Part shown: in pieces, positions 16,458 to 26,015 of the stretch
Layout of the letters: the number at the start of each line of letters is the position of its first letter
Numbering within the stretch: position 1 is the stretch's first letter
Assembly: GCA_900313615.1 (NCBI GenBank)
Contig: OMRP01000005.1
Location: 1-64,000, forward strand
Reading direction: 5' to 3'
Length of the DNA: 64,000 nucleotides
From: an uncultured Prevotellaceae bacterium
GTDB lineage: Bacteria; Bacteroidota; Bacteroidia; Bacteroidales; Bacteroidaceae
The notes under the pieces: generated by a model
The model's database searches: none
Seen by the model: the letters and a program-made list of their open reading frames with translations, nothing else
What the model was told of the DNA's origin: nothing
Made by a program: the position numbers and the translations under genes

Positions 16458-16465
16458 TATCTTTG
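16458..16465 (+). promoter_or_regulatory. -7 box upstream of lipoprotein gene
   Basis: TATCTTTG matches the consensus and lies 69 bp before the ATG at 16535. The -33 region has no clear TTTG. Confidence 0.5.
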
Positions 16466-16534
16466 TGCGCTTTTTGAGTACTGCCTCATTCACAACAGGG
16501 TGGGGTGGTCGATTCTATACATAACTCTTCAACA

Positions 16535-17896
16535 ATGAACACTAAATCGTTCTGCTTATTTGCAATCATTGCCGTCTTGCTCTCTGCTTGTTCGGGAAAT
16601 GCTTACCAAAATGCGGTGCCCAAAGATTGTGTGGCGTTGGCCGCCGTGGATATGAAGGCGTTGGCTGACGACGGCGGGGCTGACGAACAACGACTGGCGG
16701 AAGTGATTCATGTCGGCAATATGGAAAATTGCGGGCTCGATTTCTCCGTGCCGCTCTATCTCTTTGAATCTCGAGACGGCGATTTTGGCTGTTGTGCGAG
16801 AGTCAATGATGTTGACGAATTGGAAACATGGTTAGGCAATGACCTGACAAAAAGCGGCAAGTGCAAGGTGCGTGACAAGCGGAAAGGGTTCGGCTTCGCA
16901 GAATGGAACGACAGTTGGCTCATTGGCTATTCCGATGATGCGATGCTCTTTATGGGACCCGTGCTTCCGGCGGCGATGGCACAGTTGCAACAGCGGATGG
17001 TGAAATATTTGTCGCAAGACGAAGACAAGGGAATGAAGGAGAGTCGGTTGACGGAGGCGATAGATACAATGACGGCTCCTGTAAAAATGGTGGCGAGGAT
17101 GTCGGCACTGCCGCCGACGGCTACTATCCCTTTTGCTTTCGGTGTCCCTAAAACAGCAGGTGAGAATGATGCATACCTCAAGGCGGAGATGACAAAGAAA
17201 GGGTTAACCGTGGTTGTTGAAGGGGAGACGTTCTCATTCAAGGAAAATATCAATAAAGAAATCAAACAATCACAGCAACAACTTCTTCCTGTGGGCAATA
17301 GATTCGTGGAGACCGTGTCTGACTCCATGGTGTTTGCTGCGTTCTTCAATGTGGAAGGGGATAGCTTCCTCAACCTTATCCATACGAATAAGGCGATGGA
17401 ATCGGTGTTGACGGGGGCAAACCTGGCTGTCGACATGGATAAAATTATCCGTTCCATGAAAGGGGAAGTGGTGATGACATATTCGCCGACAAATAGTGCA
17501 CAAAAGCAATTCGCGTTGGCTGCACAACTCAAAGATACGGAGTTTCTCAAGGATGTGGACTATTGGAAATCATCATGTCCGAAAGGTACGAGTATCGTGG
17601 ATAAAGGACAAGACTTTTTCCTCTTCACTGGTGGTGAGTATGAAATGTATTTCGGGGTTGTCGGTGGAAACATGTTCATTGCGGGCTCTTCGGAGGAAAA
17701 GGCACGTGCACTCCTCAATAAATCAGCTTCTTCTTTGTCAAAGGAAACGATTGACATGATGGTTGGCAAAAGAATGACATTGCGCGTGAATGCAAAGGCT
17801 TTTACTGATCAGGCTGACGAAAAGATGAAGGTGTTCACCTCTCTTATCAATGCGTTCTTCGGCGAGACCCAACAAATCATCTATTATATGAGATAG
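16535..17896 (+). CDS. DUF4836-like lipoprotein
   Basis: A 453-aa lipoprotein; the signal peptide ends in LSAC with the lipid cysteine at residue 19. The mature start (NAVPKDCVALAAVDMKAL) and the rest of the chain resemble what I recall of DUF4836 proteins of Bacteroidetes, which have no known biochemical role. The frame opens at 16505, but ATG 16535 begins a normal lipoprotein signal peptide (MNTKSFCLFAIIAVLL). It lies upstream of a two-gene ABC exporter and may be in the same transcript, since only an array separates them. Confidence 0.65.
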   Translation: MNTKSFCLFAIIAVLLSACSGNAYQNAVPKDCVALAAVDMKALADDGGADEQRLAEVIHVGNMENCGLDFSVPLYLFESRDGDFGCCARVNDVDELETWLGNDLTKSGKCKVRDKRKGFGFAEWNDSWLIGYSDDAMLFMGPVLPAAMAQLQQRMVKYLSQDEDKGMKESRLTEAIDTMTAPVKMVARMSALPPTATIPFAFGVPKTAGENDAYLKAEMTKKGLTVVVEGETFSFKENINKEIKQSQQQLLPVGNRFVETVSDSMVFAAFFNVEGDSFLNLIHTNKAMESVLTGANLAVDMDKIIRSMKGEVVMTYSPTNSAQKQFALAAQLKDTEFLKDVDYWKSSCPKGTSIVDKGQDFFLFTGGEYEMYFGVVGGNMFIAGSSEEKARALLNKSASSLSKETIDMMVGKRMTLRVNAKAFTDQADEKMKVFTSLINAFFGETQQIIYYMR

Positions 17897-17905
17897 GAAG
17901 ATTTT

Positions 17906-17963
17906 TCACTCTTAATTATTCACTTTTCACTCTTCACTTTTCACTCCTCACTATACCCTCAAA
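17906..17963 (+). repeat. TTCACTCT array directly before ABC gene
   Basis: Repeated units such as TTTTCACTCTTCAC, TTTTCACTCCTCAC and CACTCTTAATTATTC run to the ATG at 17964. Confidence 0.8.
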
Positions 17964-18608
17964 ATGAACTCCATTTCTCTGCATCATGTCGTTCCTCAGG
18001 TGTTCGCTCAAAATACCCAACTCAAGAGCGAAATATGGAACAATGACATCTCGTTTGAAAAAGGTAAAAAATACCTCGTCGTCGCGGATAGCGGACAAGG
18101 GAAAAGCTCTTTGTGTGGATTCCTAATGGGTTATCGGCGCGATTATGACGGGGAGATTACTTTTGACACGACGAATATCCGCCAACTCACCATCAACGAT
18201 TGGTGCAATGTTCGCCAACAGCATATGGCTTACCTCTTTCAGGAGATGCGACTCTTCCCAGAACTGACGGCTCGTGAGAATGTGGAGATAAAAAACATCT
18301 TGTCCGAATCCGTTACCGATGAACAGATTGCATTGTGGTTCAAACGCTTGGGCATAGAAGATAAGAAGGATGCCAAAGTAGGACACATGTCGTTTGGACA
18401 ACAACAAAGGGTCGGCTTGATCCGTGCCTTGGCGCAACCCTTTGATTTCCTCTTGCTCGATGAGCCCATTAGCCATCTCGATGATGGCAACGCAGCGGTG
18501 ATGGCCGAAGTGATGATGGAAGAAGTTGAACGAAAAGGGGCAGCGGTAATCGTCACGAGTATTGGCAAGCACATGATGTTGGACTATGATAAAACACTCC
18601 ATCTATGA
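17964..18608 (+). CDS. ABC transporter ATP-binding protein (LolD/MacB-like)
   Basis: A 214-aa nucleotide-binding subunit. The P-loop reads ADSGQGKSS (about residues 38-46), in which the first glycine of GxxxxGK is alanine; the signature is MSFGQQQRVG instead of LSGGQ; Walker B and the catalytic glutamate are intact in LLLDEP; the H-loop histidine appears to be replaced or absent near VTSIGKH. It overlaps the permease gene by ATGA (18605-18608). Together they form a small exporter of the MacB/LolCDE type. The atypical motifs suggest slow or specialised hydrolysis, but similar variants may be normal in this lineage. Confidence 0.85.
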   Translation: MNSISLHHVVPQVFAQNTQLKSEIWNNDISFEKGKKYLVVADSGQGKSSLCGFLMGYRRDYDGEITFDTTNIRQLTINDWCNVRQQHMAYLFQEMRLFPELTARENVEIKNILSESVTDEQIALWFKRLGIEDKKDAKVGHMSFGQQQRVGLIRALAQPFDFLLLDEPISHLDDGNAAVMAEVMMEEVERKGAAVIVTSIGKHMMLDYDKTLHL

Positions 18609-19798
18609 AACTGCTTTGGAAACTTTTGCGACAACATGTCAGCACGTCCCAGTCTGTGGGTTTCTTCCTGGCTAACCTCATAGGATTGGCCATCATCCTG
18701 TTGGGCATACAGTTCTACCATGATGTGATACCTGTGTTCACAGCGAAAGACTCGTTCATGAAGGCCGATTATATGGTCTTGAGTAAAAAAATCGGGTCGG
18801 GCAGCGTCCTGTCACAACAGACGGGCGCTTTTGCGGAAGATGAGGTCGACGAGGTGGCGGCACAACCTTTCGTCACTCAGGTGGGGACTTTTACGCTGGC
18901 TCCATATCATGTCAATGCCGACATGGGCATCAATGGGCATCGTATTCTCAGTTCGGAAATATTTATTGAGTCCATACCCGATGCGTTCATGGATATTCCA
19001 GAGGGGGAATGGCGTTACGAAGAGGGTGCTAACGAAGTTCCCGTGATATTGCCACGGTCATACATCAATATGTATAATTTCGGATATGCTCAGACACATT
19101 CGATGCCCAAGGTGAGTGATGGATTGTTGGGAATGATTGACCTCACGCTACAGATGCGTGGCAATGATACGGAACAGACGTTCAAGGGTAGGGTGGTAAG
19201 CCTCTCCAACCGCATGAGCTCCATTTTAGTGCCACAGTCGTTTATGCAGTGGAGTATGAAGAAATTCGCTCCTGAGGCGGAGAGTAAACCTACGCGATTG
19301 GTGGTGGAACTCAGCAATCCGGCAGACAAAAGGATTGCTCCTTACTTAGAGGAGATGGGTTATGAGATGGGCGCTGACGAAGAGTCGATGCAGAAAACTG
19401 CGCATTTCCTCCGCCTATTGGTATTCCTCGTGGTGACCATAGGCGTCATCGTCACGATCCTCAGTTGCTATATCCTTTTCCTCAGCATTTTCCTTCTCAT
19501 ACAGAAGAATGAGAGAAAACTGCAGAATCTGATGCTCATAGGGTATAGTCCAAAGAAAGTGGCGGTGCCTTACACATTGCTGGCCATGTTGCTCAATGGG
19601 GCGTCATTGCTCATCGCTTTCATCGTCGTGTTCTTCATCCGTCGTTATTATATGGATGAGATACAGCAACTGTTCCCAGCCATCGATGATGGCTCGTTCA
19701 TGCCAACCATCATCGCAGGACTGCTCATCTTCGCCGTCGTGGCCCTCATCAACACCTTCCTGATTCGGCGCAAGATGCAGCGTATCTGGTACCACTAA
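18605..19798 (+). CDS. ABC transporter permease, FtsX/MacB-like
   Basis: A 397-aa membrane protein with one N-terminal membrane segment (about residues 18-36), a long extracytoplasmic domain (about 40-270) and three C-terminal segments (about 273-300, 325-345 and 365-385). This is the four-segment plan of MacB/FtsX-type permeases, which act on lipoproteins, peptides or the cell wall from the periplasmic side. Translation is coupled to the ATPase gene through ATGA. The position next to a secreted lipoprotein gene suggests an envelope role. Confidence 0.82.
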   Translation: MKLLWKLLRQHVSTSQSVGFFLANLIGLAIILLGIQFYHDVIPVFTAKDSFMKADYMVLSKKIGSGSVLSQQTGAFAEDEVDEVAAQPFVTQVGTFTLAPYHVNADMGINGHRILSSEIFIESIPDAFMDIPEGEWRYEEGANEVPVILPRSYINMYNFGYAQTHSMPKVSDGLLGMIDLTLQMRGNDTEQTFKGRVVSLSNRMSSILVPQSFMQWSMKKFAPEAESKPTRLVVELSNPADKRIAPYLEEMGYEMGADEESMQKTAHFLRLLVFLVVTIGVIVTILSCYILFLSIFLLIQKNERKLQNLMLIGYSPKKVAVPYTLLAMLLNGASLLIAFIVVFFIRRYYMDEIQQLFPAIDDGSFMPTIIAGLLIFAVVALINTFLIRRKMQRIWYH

Positions 19799-19828
19799 TA
19801 TGCCATCTTCCTTTCCCCTCATCACGCA

Positions 19829-19845
19829 CCCTCCCTTTGGGAGGG
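19829..19845. terminator. GC-rich palindrome between convergent genes
   Basis: CCCTCCC (19829-19835), loop TTT, GGGAGGG (19839-19845), then GGCCGGGGTGGG. It lies between the ABC permease gene and the convergent cupin gene and could stop both transcripts. The sequence style also resembles dispersed palindromic elements in Bacteroidetes. Confidence 0.4.
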
Positions 19846-19867
19846 CCGGGGTGGGTATCGGGGGTTA

Positions 19868-20197
19868 CTAATGCTCCGGCACGATAGCCAAATACACCAA
19901 ATCCTCTTCTCCGTCATTATACATGGCGTGGGCGTGTCCCATCGGACAGTAGTGCACGTCGCCTGCTTTCACTGATTCTTGAGTGTCGTCATACTCGAAA
20001 TGACCTACACCGCTGAGGATATAGACGATTTCCGAATTGCCTTCATGACGATGGTAACCGCTGTTGGCGCCAGGTTTCAGCTGGCTTAGCATAATCTTGT
20101 TTTGTTCGTCTACAAAGTTACGCGTCTCAAGTATGCCGTTGCCCCCTTTGAATTTTTCGATGAACTGTGCATCAATCTTTTGAAAGTCAATAATCAT
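19868..20197 (-). CDS. cupin-domain protein
   Basis: A 109-aa single-domain cupin. The first cupin motif is GYHRHEGNSEIVYILSG (about residues 47-63), with the metal-binding His-His-Glu set, and the second is HYCPMGHAHAMYN (about 82-94). It should bind a divalent metal in a small beta-barrel. The substrate is unknown. It stands alone and is convergent with the ABC permease. Confidence 0.85.
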   Translation of the reverse strand: MIIDFQKIDAQFIEKFKGGNGILETRNFVDEQNKIMLSQLKPGANSGYHRHEGNSEIVYILSGVGHFEYDDTQESVKAGDVHYCPMGHAHAMYNDGEEDLVYLAIVPEH

Positions 20198-20285
20198 GAT
20201 TCTAATATCTTTTGGTGTTTAGTGCAACAAAAATACGAAAAAAACTGTTACCATCACGATACTGAACCAAAAAACTAATAAAAAA

Positions 20286-20317
20286 TTTGGTGACTCGGAA
20301 AAATATACCTATCTTTG
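20286..20317 (+). promoter_or_regulatory. promoter of tRNA-Cys
   Basis: TTTG (20286-20289), a 20-bp spacer and TATCTTTG (20310-20317) form a consensus promoter 20 bp before the tRNA. Confidence 0.8.
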
Positions 20318-20336
20318 CATCCGCAAACAAAGACAG

Positions 20337-20407
20337 GGTGCGTTAACCAAGCGGTTAGGTGGCGGTCTGCAAAACCGTATAGAGCAGTTCGACTCTGCTA
20401 CGCACCT
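20337..20407 (+). tRNA. tRNA-Cys (GCA)
   Basis: GGTGCGT at the 5' end pairs with ACGCACC at 20400-20406, with U as the discriminator base as expected for tRNA-Cys. The anticodon loop CTGCAAA carries GCA between the arms CGGT and ACCG; the T-arm GCAGTTCGACTCTGC is regular. CCA is not encoded. Confidence 0.95.
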
Positions 20408-20411
20408 CATC

Positions 20412-20447
20412 AAAAAAGGCAGGAATTATTCCTGCCTTTTTTATTTT
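20412..20447. terminator. intrinsic terminator after tRNA-Cys
   Basis: Arms AAAAAAGGCAGGAA (20412-20425) and TTCCTGCCTTTTTT (20429-20442) with loop TTA and a T-rich tail. The A-rich 5' arm means it can also serve the convergent ABC gene. Confidence 0.85.
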
Positions 20448-20479
20448 TCTCTCAAGCGTAAGTATTCAACCTTGGCCCC

Positions 20480-21262
20480 TCATTCATCCACATTGAAGTA
20501 ATTCTCCAATTCTTTCTCTGCCGCTCTGCCTTGGTTGTCAAGATCGTTGATGACGTGTCCACTCTCCAACAAGATAATTCGTTGGCTGATTTCTACGGTG
20601 TGTGCCAGGTTATGGCTACTGACAAATACCGTGGCATGATGCTCCTTGGAATATTGCTCTAATGTGTGCTTGAGCACGTTTTGCGACGTGGGGTCAAGGA
20701 AGTTGAATGGCTCGTCAAGGATAACCAATTGAGGATGGTTGAGCATGGCGGCAATAATACCTACCTTATGCTTGTTACCTGCGGAATAGTCGCGTATCAG
20801 TTTCTTCTGACCGAGAATCTCACCTGCCATCAAAGTGTCGAACACTTGTAGACGGTTCATCACCTCGGCCTCGGTCAACCCCGATACTTTGCCCACGAAA
20901 GCGAAATACTCTTCGGGCGTGAGGAAATCGATGAGAAAACCATCATCGATATAAGCACCAATATGATGTTTCCATTCCTCACTATGGGCAGGATCGATGC
21001 CTTCACCGCTTGTCGTTGGGCCTTCATTGTTCGTTGCTACTCCTTCGTCATTTGTAGCCTGAATGTCTTCACCAAAGAAATAGGTTACACGCCCGGTGTC
21101 AGCCTTCAGCAGGTCGAGCATCAAACGGAATAAGGTGGTTTTGCCCGCACCGTTGTTGCCTACCAAACCGATGATGCTGTTGCCGTCAAACGACAAACGG
21201 TCAATGTCAACGGCTTTTTTCTCGCCGAAACATTTGGTCAACTGTTCAATCTCTATCCGCAT
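20480..21262 (-). CDS. ABC transporter ATP-binding protein with heptapeptide-repeat insertion
   Basis: A 260-aa ATPase of the ABC-2 exporter type: P-loop GNNGAGKTT (about residues 35-43), signature DYSAGNKHKVGI (about 159-170), Walker B LVILDEP and an H-loop SSHN. Between the P-loop and the region around HHIGAYIDDGF lies an acidic insertion of three seven-residue repeats (ATNDEGV, ATNNEGP, TTSGEGI; residues 69-89). There is no permease gene beside it; secA is 15 bp upstream on the same strand. A DUF5687 permease about 26 kb away (47104-48606) is a candidate partner because this family of permease usually sits beside such an ATPase. Confidence 0.88.
   Translation of the reverse strand: MRIEIEQLTKCFGEKKAVDIDRLSFDGNSIIGLVGNNGAGKTTLFRLMLDLLKADTGRVTYFFGEDIQATNDEGVATNNEGPTTSGEGIDPAHSEEWKHHIGAYIDDGFLIDFLTPEEYFAFVGKVSGLTEAEVMNRLQVFDTLMAGEILGQKKLIRDYSAGNKHKVGIIAAMLNHPQLVILDEPFNFLDPTSQNVLKHTLEQYSKEHHATVFVSSHNLAHTVEISQRIILLESGHVINDLDNQGRAAEKELENYFNVDE
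20996..21058 (-). repeat. three 21-bp imperfect tandem repeats inside ABC gene
   Basis: The 63 bp encode ATNDEGV, ATNNEGP and TTSGEGI. The units share a T-N/S-x-E-G core and are in frame. They sit on the surface-exposed side before the Q-loop region. Confidence 0.7.
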
Positions 21263-21276
21263 ATCAATTCAATGAT

Positions 21277-24200
21277 TTACATCCCTCTTCCGTGACAGTT
21301 CTTGAATTTCTTACCGCTACCACAGGGACATGGGTCATTACGACCAGGCACCTTGTCAACTTTCACTGGTTGGCGGCGCTGCTGTTGGGCTGTCTCACGC
21401 GTGTCTTGTGAGGCGGCTGCTTTCTGGTTCTGGTCAACCAAGTCGTCGCCCTTGCTCTCGTTGTAACGTTGGCTGTGTTGCTCGGGCGCAGCTTCCTGTA
21501 CACGGTCGTCTTGCTGAATCGCTATCTGACCGCGCATCAGAATACCGGCGATGCGGTCGTTCATCTCATCCACCATGGTGTCGAACAGTTTCACACTCTC
21601 CAACTTGAATATCAGCAAGGGGTCTTTCTGTTCATAGGATGCGTTTTGAACACTGTGGCGCAACTCATCCAACTGACGGAGGTTCTCTTTCCAACAGTCG
21701 TCGATAACATGGAGAAGGATGACTTTCTCAAACTGTTTCACTACAGACTTGCACTCGGTGTCGTATGCTTCCTTCAGGTTACAGGGAATAGCATACGGAC
21801 GAGGATGCTTGCCGTCGGTGATGGGTACGATGATGCGCTCGTACATCTGACCTTGCTCTTCATACACTCGCTTGATAACGGGCCAAGCGGTGGTCTGGAT
21901 GCGGTCGGTCTTGCGTTTGAAGCTCTCCATGGCTTCCTGGAAGGCTTTCTCTGCCAATTCGTCGCGGTCGGTGTTGTTGAAGGCATGTTCGTCAAATGGA
22001 CATTCCATAGCCAGCACTTTCAGGAACTGCTCCTTGCAACCGACGTAGTCGTTGTTGTTGATATAACTGTATACGCGGTCCCAAATCAAGTTGGCGATAT
22101 CCATGCCGATACGTTCACCCATCAAAGCGTGGCGACGTTTCTCATAAATCACGGTACGCTGTTTGTTCATCACGTCGTCGTATTCCAACAGACGTTTACG
22201 AATACCGAAGTTGTTTTCTTCAACCTTCTTTTGGGCACGCTCAATACTCTTATTGATCATCGAGTGCTCGATACGCTCGCCATCTTCAAAACCTAGACGG
22301 TCCATCACCTTGGCTATCTTCTCTGAGGCGAACAGACGCATCAGTTTGTCTTCCAAAGATACGTAGAACACGGATGAACCGGGGTCGCCCTGACGACCGG
22401 CACGACCACGCAACTGGCGGTCCACACGACGGCTCTCATGGCGCTCGGTACCGATAATGGCCAAACCGCCAGCCTCCTTCACCTCGGGAGTCAACTTGAT
22501 ATCGGTACCACGACCGGCCATGTTGGTTGCGATGGTCACGGCTCCCAGACCGTCAGTGCTCCTACCTGCTTGGGCCACGATGTCGGCCTCTTTCTGGTGT
22601 AATTTGGCGTTCAGCACATTGTGGGGGATATTGCGCAACTTGAGCATTCTCGAGAGCAACTCGGATATCTCCACTGATGTGGTACCTACAAGGGTAGGAC
22701 GGCCACTCTTACGCATCGCTTCTATCTCGTCAATCACGGCATTGTATTTCTCGCGGGCAGTCTTGTACACGCGGTCGTTCATGTCGTTGCGGATGACGGG
22801 CTTGTTCGTGGGAATCTCCACCACATCGAGCTTGTAGATGTCCCAGAACTCACCAGCTTCAGTCGTGGCAGTACCAGTCATACCGGCCAACTTATGGTAC
22901 ATACGGAAATAGTTCTGGAGGGTGATGGTGGCAAAGGTTTGCGTGGCGGCTTCCACCTTCACGTGCTCCTTGGCTTCCACGGCTTGGTGTAGACCGTCGC
23001 TCCAACGACGACCTTCCATGATACGGCCAGTCTGCTCGTCAACAATCTTCACTTCGCCGTCAATGACCACATATTCGTCGTCCTTATTGAACATAGTATA
23101 TGCCTTCAATAGCTGTTGAAGGGTATGCACACGTTCACTCTGAACGGCATAGTGACTCATCAAGTCGTCTTTCTTGTTAATCTTTTCCTCATCGCTCAAC
23201 CCTTTTTGGGCTTCCAGTTCGGACAACTCACTGGTGATGTCGGGCAACACGAACAACTGTTTGTCGTTCACCTGTCCGGCCAGCCAGTCGGTACCTTTGT
23301 CGGTGAGGTCGACGGAGTTCAACTTTTCGTCGACAACGAAATACAAGGGTTCAACAGCCTCGGGCATGCGACGGTTGTTGTTGGCCATGTATTCTTCCTC
23401 GGTCTGTAACATACCAGCCTTGATACCTTCTTCGGAGAGGTACTTGATCAATGGCTTGTTCTTGGGCAGCGCCTTGTGTGAGCGGTACAAAGAAAGGAAA
23501 CCTTCTTGGGTGAGTTTCTGGTCATTGGTCTCGCGACCTTTGGCTATCTTGGTCTTGGCGTCGGCCAAGAACTCGGTAGCCAGACGACGCTGGACACTAA
23601 CCAACTTCTCCACCAAAGGCTGATACTCCTCAAACATCTGGTCGTCGCCCTTGGGTACGGGACCACTGATAATCAATGGCGTACGGGCATCGTCAACCAA
23701 CACGGAGTCGACCTCGTCAACGATGGCGTAGTTGTGTGAACGCTGCACTAGGTCATCGGGCGAGATGGCCATGTTGTCACGAAGATAGTCGAAACCGAAT
23801 TCGTTGTTCGTTCCGAAGGTGATATCTGCTTGGTAGGCTTTTCTACGCTCGGGTGAGTTGGGCTTATGCTTGTCGATGCAGTCAACGGAAAGGCCGTTGA
23901 ATTCATACAAAGGACCCATCCATTCGGAGTCACGCTTGGCGAGGTAATCGTTCACGGTCACCACATGCACGCCATTGCCAGTCAAGGCGTTTAGGAACAC
24001 AGGAAGGGTGGCAACAAGGGTCTTACCTTCACCAGTGGCCATCTCGGCAATTTTACCTTGGTGCAACACGGCACCACCGAACAACTGAACATCATAATGC
24101 ACCATGTCCCATCGTTGGTCGTTGCCTCCGGCTACCCAATGGGTGGTATAGATGGCTTTGTCGCCCTCGATGCGCACGAAATCCTTCGTGGCGGCCAGAT

Positions 24201-24609
24201 CACGGTCCATATCGGTGGCGTCAACCACAATCTCGTCGTTCTCCTTGAAACGACGGGCGGTCTCTTTCACAATGCTGAAAGCGATGGGCAACACCTCGTT
24301 CAGTTTCTCCTCGTACAACTCGAGAACTTCTTTCTCTATCTTGTCTATCTTGTTGAAGATAGCCTCACGTTCGTCGATGGGAGTTTCTTCAATCGTGGCC
24401 TTCAACTGCTGAATCTCTTCTTTCTGGGCAGCAGCCGAGTCTTGAACGTAACGCTGAATCTCCTTTGTCTTAGCTCGCAATTGGTTGTCGTCAAGCGCTT
24501 CAATCTCAGGATAGATGTCTTTCACCTTGTCGACAATGGGTTGCACCAGTTTCTTGTCCCTGGCGTATTTGTTGCCGAACAGTGATTGGAAAATACTTGT
24601 TAAACTCAT
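21277..24609 (-). CDS. secA: preprotein translocase ATPase SecA
   Basis: A 1110-aa motor of the Sec export pathway. Walker A MATGEGKT lies near residue 190, [16 protein letters not shown] is the DEAD-box motif II region, MAGRGTDI is in the second helicase domain, and the C-terminal SEC-C zinc motif [14 protein letters not shown] occupies the last 20 residues. The length is greater than that of E. coli SecA (901 aa) but usual for Bacteroidetes, which have inserts near the N-terminus (about 60-110) and in the preprotein-binding region (about 330-410). A -7 box at 24642-24649 drives it. The downstream ABC ATPase is 15 bp away. Confidence 0.98.
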   Translation of the reverse strand: MSLTSIFQSLFGNKYARDKKLVQPIVDKVKDIYPEIEALDDNQLRAKTKEIQRYVQDSAAAQKEEIQQLKATIEETPIDEREAIFNKIDKIEKEVLELYEEKLNEVLPIAFSIVKETARRFKENDEIVVDATDMDRDLAATKDFVRIEGDKAIYTTHWVAGGNDQRWDMVHYDVQLFGGAVLHQGKIAEMATGEGKTLVATLPVFLNALTGNGVHVVTVNDYLAKRDSEWMGPLYEFNGLSVDCIDKHKPNSPERRKAYQADITFGTNNEFGFDYLRDNMAISPDDLVQRSHNYAIVDEVDSVLVDDARTPLIISGPVPKGDDQMFEEYQPLVEKLVSVQRRLATEFLADAKTKIAKGRETNDQKLTQEGFLSLYRSHKALPKNKPLIKYLSEEGIKAGMLQTEEEYMANNNRRMPEAVEPLYFVVDEKLNSVDLTDKGTDWLAGQVNDKQLFVLPDITSELSELEAQKGLSDEEKINKKDDLMSHYAVQSERVHTLQQLLKAYTMFNKDDEYVVIDGEVKIVDEQTGRIMEGRRWSDGLHQAVEAKEHVKVEAATQTFATITLQNYFRMYHKLAGMTGTATTEAGEFWDIYKLDVVEIPTNKPVIRNDMNDRVYKTAREKYNAVIDEIEAMRKSGRPTLVGTTSVEISELLSRMLKLRNIPHNVLNAKLHQKEADIVAQAGRSTDGLGAVTIATNMAGRGTDIKLTPEVKEAGGLAIIGTERHESRRVDRQLRGRAGRQGDPGSSVFYVSLEDKLMRLFASEKIAKVMDRLGFEDGERIEHSMINKSIERAQKKVEENNFGIRKRLLEYDDVMNKQRTVIYEKRRHALMGERIGMDIANLIWDRVYSYINNNDYVGCKEQFLKVLAMECPFDEHAFNNTDRDELAEKAFQEAMESFKRKTDRIQTTAWPVIKRVYEEQGQMYERIIVPITDGKHPRPYAIPCNLKEAYDTECKSVVKQFEKVILLHVIDDCWKENLRQLDELRHSVQNASYEQKDPLLIFKLESVKLFDTMVDEMNDRIAGILMRGQIAIQQDDRVQEAAPEQHSQRYNESKGDDLVDQNQKAAASQDTRETAQQQRRQPVKVDKVPGRNDPCPCGSGKKFKNCHGRGM

Positions 24610-24641
24610 TATTATAATATGTGTGATTTCAAAATATTTTG

Positions 24642-24649
24642 CAAATTTA
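24642..24649 (-). promoter_or_regulatory. -7 box of secA
   Basis: On the minus strand this reads TAAATTTG followed by C, 32 bp upstream of the secA ATG. No clear -33 element. Confidence 0.55.
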
Positions 24650-24654
24650 CGAAT

Positions 24655-25872
24655 TTATTCTGAATTACGCCCCCTCTTGACCGTATTTTTTCCTAACAGC
24701 ACCCTCGTTACGCATCTATAAAGCAAAACGCATGCCAAAATGGGTACGCCAGTGGCATAATCTTGGAAAAAACAACCGATACAGCACAAAATTAGGAGTA
24801 TAAGTTGTACAGTCCACCACCAATGGCCCTGATTTTTGCGCAGGTGCTTCACCACAGGAAAGAGCATCAGCAAGGGCAAGGGGTTGAACAGCAGACACTG
24901 CAGATTGGTCCTCACCGTGGGGTGTTTGGAGAAGAACAGGGCACACAACACGATGCCCACTGCACCTACAATGAACATGAGCAGGGCATCGAACCACCAA
25001 AATATCCGCTTCAGCCAGAACTGTTCTATGGCGGTGACCAAAAGGATAAGTGCGGAAAAGAGTATCATGGCTGTGTGGGGACTGATGGGCATGTCGGCTC
25101 CAGTCATCACAGGTCCTGCTTTCAACAACTGATTCGTTTCTTTCACCAAGGGACGTTCGCTTCCATCGCTGTCGCGGATGATGGCACTGGCAAAGTCGTC
25201 ATGTAAATTATAGGGTAAGAACTGACGTTCTTCGCGGGTGGTCTTGCAGTCGGCCCTGACGCCCAACAGCAGGTCGATGCCAAAAGTGGTCCAGGGATAG
25301 TCGTGGCTGCACCCATGCACATACTCACGGAAAGTGGTCGGGGGTAACGAATCGCGATATTCAACTGTGCCATCTAAATGGCTGATAATCATATCGCGTG
25401 CACGTGTTGTGCAGTTGTCGTAAAAGAAATTGTATCGGTATTTGGCATTCTCGGGCTTGAAATTCTCACGCAAAGCATTGAAAATAACTTCCTTCTCATG
25501 GGCGCTTAGGTTAAGCACTTGTTCGGTGACGCCACTGCCACGTTGGATGTATTCGGCCATGAAATGGTTCTTCATCAGAATGCCCATCTCATAGTCGGCA
25601 ACGGCAAAGGTGAAGCGCCACAGAAAATGGGGACTGTGGAAGTCAAACACACCATAATTTACCACGAAATCACGCTCGTGGCTCTTGTCCAATACGCGAA
25701 TGGCTGTGTGACCATAGATGCTGTATACTTCCTGGTGCGGGGTGCAGGTGAGCAGACTGATTTCTAACGAGTCGGCGGGAGTGGTCAGAAACTGCCCCTT
25801 GGCGGTCACAACGCTGAACAACAGCACCGCTATCACCCATATCTTCCGAATAATACCTTTTTTTGTTTTCAC
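24655..25872 (-). CDS. lipoprotein N-acyltransferase Lnb-type protein (DUF4105)
   Basis: A membrane protein of about 405 aa. After a signal peptide (KTKKGIIRKIWVIAVLLF...TAKGQ) comes the periplasmic DUF4105 domain with HTAIRVLD (conserved His) and FFYDNCTTRARDMI (candidate catalytic Cys), followed by about five membrane segments. This family has been linked to N-acylation of diacylated lipoproteins in Bacteroides (Lnb), fitting the many lipoproteins here. Start choice: ATGs at 25911 and 25890 precede or overlap a consensus -7 box (25878-25885), so I place the start at GTG 25872, which would leave almost no leader. If the -7 box is not used, ATG 25890 is the alternative. Confidence 0.8.
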   Translation of the reverse strand: MKTKKGIIRKIWVIAVLLFSVVTAKGQFLTTPADSLEISLLTCTPHQEVYSIYGHTAIRVLDKSHERDFVVNYGVFDFHSPHFLWRFTFAVADYEMGILMKNHFMAEYIQRGSGVTEQVLNLSAHEKEVIFNALRENFKPENAKYRYNFFYDNCTTRARDMIISHLDGTVEYRDSLPPTTFREYVHGCSHDYPWTTFGIDLLLGVRADCKTTREERQFLPYNLHDDFASAIIRDSDGSERPLVKETNQLLKAGPVMTGADMPISPHTAMILFSALILLVTAIEQFWLKRIFWWFDALLMFIVGAVGIVLCALFFSKHPTVRTNLQCLLFNPLPLLMLFPVVKHLRKNQGHWWWTVQLILLILCCIGCFFQDYATGVPILACVLLYRCVTRVLLGKNTVKRGRNSE

Positions 25873-25877
25873 GACTG

Positions 25878-25885
25878 CAAAATTA
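25878..25885 (-). promoter_or_regulatory. -7 box at the lnb-type gene
   Basis: The minus strand reads TAATTTTG followed by C. It lies just 6 bp upstream of GTG 25872, which would give a nearly leaderless transcript. Confidence 0.45.
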
Positions 25886-26015
25886 TACATAATTTCGCAA
25901 TTATTTGGCAATATCTATATTTATTTATGGTATAGTCCCATAAAGTCTCTATACCTTTAATGGTATAGTAACATCTCACTTTCCTCTAAGAGGGATATGG
26001 GGAGCCCCCTAATTA

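Noticed and set aside
21469-22296. 275-codon plus-strand frame inside secA
   Set aside because: Antisense to the C-terminal third of secA, which is certain.
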